Under the pieces are notes generated by a model, which made no database searches, was not told the DNA's origin, and saw nothing but the letters and a program-made list of their open reading frames with translations. From Liolophura sinensis (Eukaryota > Mollusca > Polyplacophora > Chitonida > Chitonidae): a DNA stretch of 60,000 nucleotides. Position numbers and translations under genes: made by a program. The stretch spans positions 19,875,764 through 19,935,763 of the forward strand of contig NC_088306.1 of assembly GCF_032854445.1 (NCBI RefSeq). Reading direction: 5' to 3'. The stretch's first letter is position 1. The number at the start of each line of letters is the position of its first letter. Of this stretch, positions 55,990 through 60,000 are shown piece after piece.

Positions 55990-56595
55990 CACTTAACAGT
56001 GTGTGGTAATTCTCTAAATACCGTGCGATGATTCACCAAACACTGTGTGATGATTCATCAATACTGTGTGATTATGCACCAAATGCTGTGGTGATGCACC
56101 AAATACTGTGTTATGGTTCGTCAAATACTGTGTTATAATTCACCAAACACTGTGTGATGATTTACTAAGTACTGTATGATGATTTACCAAATATTGTGTG
56201 ATGATCTACCAAGTACTGTGTGATGATTTACTAAATACTGTGTGATGATTCACCAAATACTGTGTGATGATTTACTAAGTGTTGCGTGATGATTCACCAA
56301 ATACTGTGGTGAGTCACTGAATACTAATGTTGTGTGGTGATTTACTCAATAGCGTATAGGCATTCACCAGATAATGTGTATCACTTCACCTAATGGTGTG
56401 TAAAACACCAAATACACAAAAACATGCAGTATGTGGCGATACATAAAATATGGGTAATACTACGTGATTGTATGTGGTATGATCTGTCACTAAACAGTAT
56501 GGTGTGATTCACTAAATACTGTGTGTTTTTTCTAAATACTGTGTGGTGATTCACCAAAATTTGTGGGATCTCAGTAAATAGTGTGTGGGACTTTG
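55990..56595. repeat. Degenerate minisatellite, about 22-nt unit
   Basis: 'tactgtgtgatgattcacca' 'aa' with many variants, over twenty units; similar units recur at 58855-58935. Confidence 0.88.
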
Positions 56596-57572
56596 CTTAT
56601 CTAATATTTTTTGTCAGATATTCAGTTTTTGAACTCAATTTCTTTTTTCTCATAGTAAAAAGCTATGAATGTTTTCAAGGCAAATATAGACAGAGGTATA
56701 TTTTTGATCACTGGACCTATATAAACTATGAAATACATGTACAATAGTAACATATATAAACACTTCAGGCTGTTTTGGATTTTTTTTTTATGAAGAAGAT
56801 AAGGAGAGATTTTCTTCAAGATAAGGAGAAAAATAGGATATTACACTTTGTCAAATCAAAAATCAGTAAAAATAAAATTTTAATATTTAATATGAGACAT
56901 AGCTGGCTCCTCATCAGTACCATTGCCTGACAGCTCATTTTTCTGTGAGAATCCAGGAATCTGGATTATTCCCGCAAATCAAAGTATGGGAATCTAGATA
57001 GAAATGGTGAAAGAAAAAATTTCAAATTTATCTAAGTGAAAAGTAAGACCTGTACAAAACTAAACCAGTAGATACAGGTTGCATATTAGAAAAGGACTTG
57101 GGAAAAGAGATTGAAGAGCACTTTGAATATACAGTATTCTGAAGTTGCATTCTAATGAGACAACTTGAAAGTTTTAGGAATCTCTTTTGATTCTTTGCAA
57201 AATTTGACAAAAACAGGCCTGTCCTGAAATGACAATATCCTGCCTCAAGAATAATGAGTGTACAGTGCTAAATATAGCTCAGTACTGCAGTCTGTCATTT
57301 CACTGAGTGTACAGACACTACACATGTAATATCTCAACCATTTACCCTATATAAAACTTTATAAAATGTTCTGTTGATTTTGGAAATTTCTTGATTTTGC
57401 GCAACAGTGCATGACATACTCATAGATTTAAATGTGTTAATGTAATATTTTGACAGCTAAGAGAAGCCTGTTTCTATGGACACTTTTTCTGCAAGAGTCT
57501 AAGCTCAAAGAATGTGAAAACGGTACTGAAAATATGATCACATTACAGTAAGATTAAAGTAAGTACAGTAAA
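56596..57572. other. 3' UTR or downstream stretch, nothing recognised
   Basis: A/T-rich; an AATAAA at about 56871 could be an earlier polyadenylation signal. Confidence 0.35.
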
Positions 57573-57790
57573 TGACCACAGATTTTGCCCATGGCGAAGT
57601 TTTATATTTAGATGGATTCTGGAAGGTAGGATGATATCATGTGGGGGAGGGGCAATATACGTTATATCACAAAATGCAATATTTATTTACATTTATCTGC
57701 TTTGAAAAATGTGTTTTTTTGGAGGCAAAATTTTAGGCCATTGATGGTATTGAGAAAGCAGACTGTATGGTTTTAGGGCTAGTTTAGAGG
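57573..57790 (+). mobile_element. MITE-3 copy
   Basis: 'tacagtaaatgaccacagat' at the left and 'aaattttaggccattga' at the right; interior 'ggaaggtaggatgatatc'. Confidence 0.6.
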
Positions 57791-58269
57791 GACTTTGTAG
57801 TTAGGAGGAATGTATGAATAATGTGACCTGTAATGGGTAGTACTTAACTTGTATGACAAGGAAAGTTAGAAAGTTCATTATATTTGCCTTAATTTGGTCT
57901 CTAACTGATCATAACTGTAAATTAATGTTTGAAAGGGGATGTGGAATATATTGTTCTATGCAAAGCCCTTGTAATTCATATTTTACAGGTGTTCCCTTTT
58001 TGAAAGAAACAAAGTGTTACAAGTGTTTGTATATTTATGTTCATGTACATCACACCAACTGTATGTGCAGTGTTAATGTTGATGGAAGTGTGATTTGTGT
58101 TTGAACTGTGAATGCTGATGTCTTCACTCTCATTCATGCAGATATGAATGTAAGAATTTGTGTGTTTCCATGGTTATTGTTAAGGATGACAGCTAAAGAC
58201 TGTGTGATATCATTCTTGTTGACAGCTCTTGTCATTGTTGCCAGTACATCATCTTCATACATTCTAGAA
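57791..58269. other. Non-coding stretch, nothing recognised
   Basis: No repeat or coding signal that I can support. Confidence 0.35.
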
Positions 58270-58274
58270 AGTTA

Positions 58275-58353
58275 ACTTCTTGGGGTAAGTCGCCAAGATA
58301 TGGCTGAAATATTGCCGATGTGGCGTTAAGCCATAATCATTCATTTATTCATT
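58275..58353 (+). mobile_element. SINE 3' end with CATT tail
   Basis: 'cgccaagatatggctgaaat' 'attgccgatgtggcgttaag' then (ATTC)n, a 3' end I recognise as common in mollusc genomes. Confidence 0.7.
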
Positions 58354-58746
58354 CCTGGGTTAAGCATACAGAGAAATAATATATAAATTTGGGGTTAAAT
58401 TTTGAATTAGTTGTAAACATTTGTTGGCATCTCAGTTTTTTCTTGTACATGGATTTTGAGGTGTCTGTCGGGTATATTGCAAGAAATCGCCATAAATTTT
58501 TGTTCTGCCGTATAGGTTAATTTATTTCAATTATTAGTAGGTGTTTTTTGTATTGAGGGACCATATGTAACATTGATTCAGTATTAGCGGAAGTGCAGTG
58601 CTCTGCGCTGGGGTGTTCACATATAGATGGTTTGAAATTAATATATTCTGGCTGAAGGGGAAGGAATATCCCTGTGGCAGTTATGCTGACACTAATGCCT
58701 TTATGACTTGTTTTTATCAATTTTATTACAATAATATTAGGAGCCA

Positions 58747-59040
58747 AAACAACTTGAACAGAGAGTGACAGAAGTTTTAGAGAGTAATTTTGTCATAGAA
58801 ACTTGTTTTGCTGGTTTTTAAAGTCAAAAGCTTGCGCCAGTAGAGCGGATTCATCAAATACCGTGTGGCAATTCACCAAATACTGTATGGAGATTCACCA
58901 AATACTGTGTGGTAATTCACCAATACTGTGTGATGATCCAAAACAACTGATCACAGAGTGACAGAAGTTTCAGAGAGTAAATTTTGTCACAGAAACTGGT
59001 TTTGCTGGGTTTTTTTGCATCAAGAGCTTGCACCAGTAGA
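58747..59040. repeat. Direct duplication of about 105 nt flanking 22-nt repeats
   Basis: 58747-58846 and 58931-59040 share 'agagtgacagaagttt', 'agagagta', 'ttttgtca.agaaact.gttttgctgg' and 'gcttgc.ccagtaga'. Between them are 'aaatactgtgtg.gattcacc' units. Confidence 0.85.
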
Positions 59041-59195
59041 AAGACAACAGTGAATAGGGAATTCACCATGATGAGTACTCTTTTTATGGATTAGTTATGA
59101 CGTTATCAGCCATATAGACAGCACACAAACTAAATTCCGGTTTGTACATCCCTTACCATGGTTGTCATATTCATATTGTAAAATAAGGGGGCAAA

Positions 59196-59201
59196 AATAA
59201 A
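59196..59201 (+). terminator. Candidate distal polyadenylation signal AATAAA
   Basis: Hexamer followed within 10-60 nt by a strongly T/G-rich tract (ttttcttggtgt, then long T/G runs to 59298), the expected downstream element. If used, the 3' UTR is about 4 kb. Confidence 0.35.
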
Positions 59202-59239
59202 ACTATTTTCTTGGTGTACATGTATACATGCTTCGTGTG

Positions 59240-59298
59240 TTTTTTTTTTTTGTTTTTTTTTTGTTTTGTTTTTTTTGTTTTTTTTTTTGTTTTTTTTT
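59240..59298. repeat. Long T/G low-complexity tract
   Basis: Poly-T interrupted by single G bases, just after the distal AATAAA. Confidence 0.95.
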
Positions 59299-59399
59299 CC
59301 AATGACTAAAACATTCGTGCATGTACATGTAGACTGAGCCAGGGTGCCTTCTTGTTAAGGTGTTGAAACTTATACAGTGTCATTTTAGAAAAGAACTGA

Positions 59400-59620
59400 C
59401 TGAAAACGTCACAATGAGCGATTTATCACCATGCAAGGCCCGGAAAAACCCAGTACCCGATGCCCTTGGCCAGGTACCAACGAAACCTTCTGATTTAAAA
59501 CCGCGGCGTAACCATCTGCAGATTCGAACGTGCGACCCAATGGGAAAAGCCCTTTGTTTGCTGCAGTTAACAACTAGGGCAAGTTGTTCAAAAACGTCAA
59601 GTTGTTCAAAAACGTATTAG
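59400..59620 (-). mobile_element. Possible tRNA-related SINE on the minus strand
   Basis: Minus-strand B-box-like 'acgttcgaatctgcag' followed by 'ggtacctggccaagggcatc' and 'gggtttttccgggccttgca', a SINE-like body. Single copy in the window, so uncertain. Confidence 0.35.
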
Positions 59621-60000
59621 CAGTTAGACCCTCTATTTACAGTAACCTGGACTTTATTCCATATGGTTTGTATTAAAACGAGTTGGATATTAACATTTCA
59701 GCCATAGTTTACTTGTGATAGGCACCTCTTTGAACAGCTGACCCCAGAGTCGTACAAATCATGAGTTCTCATAAGATTGGATCTGCATTTAGCAGAAATC
59801 AACGAGACAACTGGAATGGTTTCAGTTTACTTTTATGGACACATATGGTGTGTTATTAAGGGAAGGTTAACGGTGAAGACCACATTGTATAGATTTCTCA
59901 GTAGACCCAGAGGTGAATCTGATGACCGAGATACTCTGATAATCTTGCTCGAAGGTCATGCAATTCCGAAACATGATACAAAACAGGATGTAAGTCGAGG
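59621..60000. other. Window end, nothing recognised
   Basis: Unique non-coding sequence. Confidence 0.35.

Larger units (their letters stand above)
55222..59215 (+). other. Probable long 3' UTR of GCC2
   Basis: No coding sequence is recognisable after the stop. AATAAA hexamers occur at about 56871 and at 59196. The exact length is a guess; the UTR may end earlier. Confidence 0.4.

Overview
This is a window of animal nuclear DNA, most likely from a mollusc or a related marine lophotrochozoan. The evidence is short coding exons with canonical GT-AG introns, many minisatellites, and SINE-like elements ending in 'TTGAGTACGGCGTAAAACACC' or 'GACGTTAAACCCCAATCACTCACT', a type of tail I associate with mollusc genomes. 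Species cannot be named from the window.

One plus-strand gene fills most of the window. I reconstruct 27 coding exons from 2034 to 55221 (6408 nt, 2135 codons plus stop) with consistent splice phases throughout. The product is the orthologue of GCC2 (GCC185), a long coiled-coil golgin of the trans-Golgi network with a C-terminal GRIP domain. It has the conserved N-terminal block (exon 2), one giant 3618-nt coiled-coil exon (exon 7), a second coiled-coil region (exons 8-21), an acidic/Ser-rich linker (exons 21-24) and the GRIP domain (exons 25-27). I see no second protein-coding gene.

Layout: 1-2009 upstream or 5' sequence with SINE fragments; 2010-22208 exons 1-10; 22209-22331 a readable extension of exon 10; 22209-36670 a 14.4-kb intron with several minisatellites and MITE-like elements; 36671-55221 exons 11-27; 55222-60000 probable 3' UTR and downstream DNA with degenerate minisatellites and a late AATAAA near 59196.

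The most interesting observations concern alternative forms of this golgin. (1) Reading exon 10 through its donor gives 40 more codons containing a 19-residue hydrophobic segment six residues from the stop, with an AATAAA about 300 nt downstream. This looks like an intronic-polyadenylation isoform in which the GRIP domain is replaced by a membrane tail anchor. (2) Three introns carry tandem arrays built from the adjacent exon boundary itself: seven copies of the exon 24 donor region (69-nt units, in frame through five donors), about eleven copies of the exon 16 acceptor region (84 nt), and at least eleven copies of an exon 17 acceptor-like region (69 nt). Each array multiplies candidate splice sites. 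The rest of the non-coding sequence is dominated by one abundant tRNA-derived SINE-like family, a second CACT-tailed SINE type, three small TIR-bearing MITE-like families and long minisatellites (50, 41, 35, 99 and 44/88 nt units).
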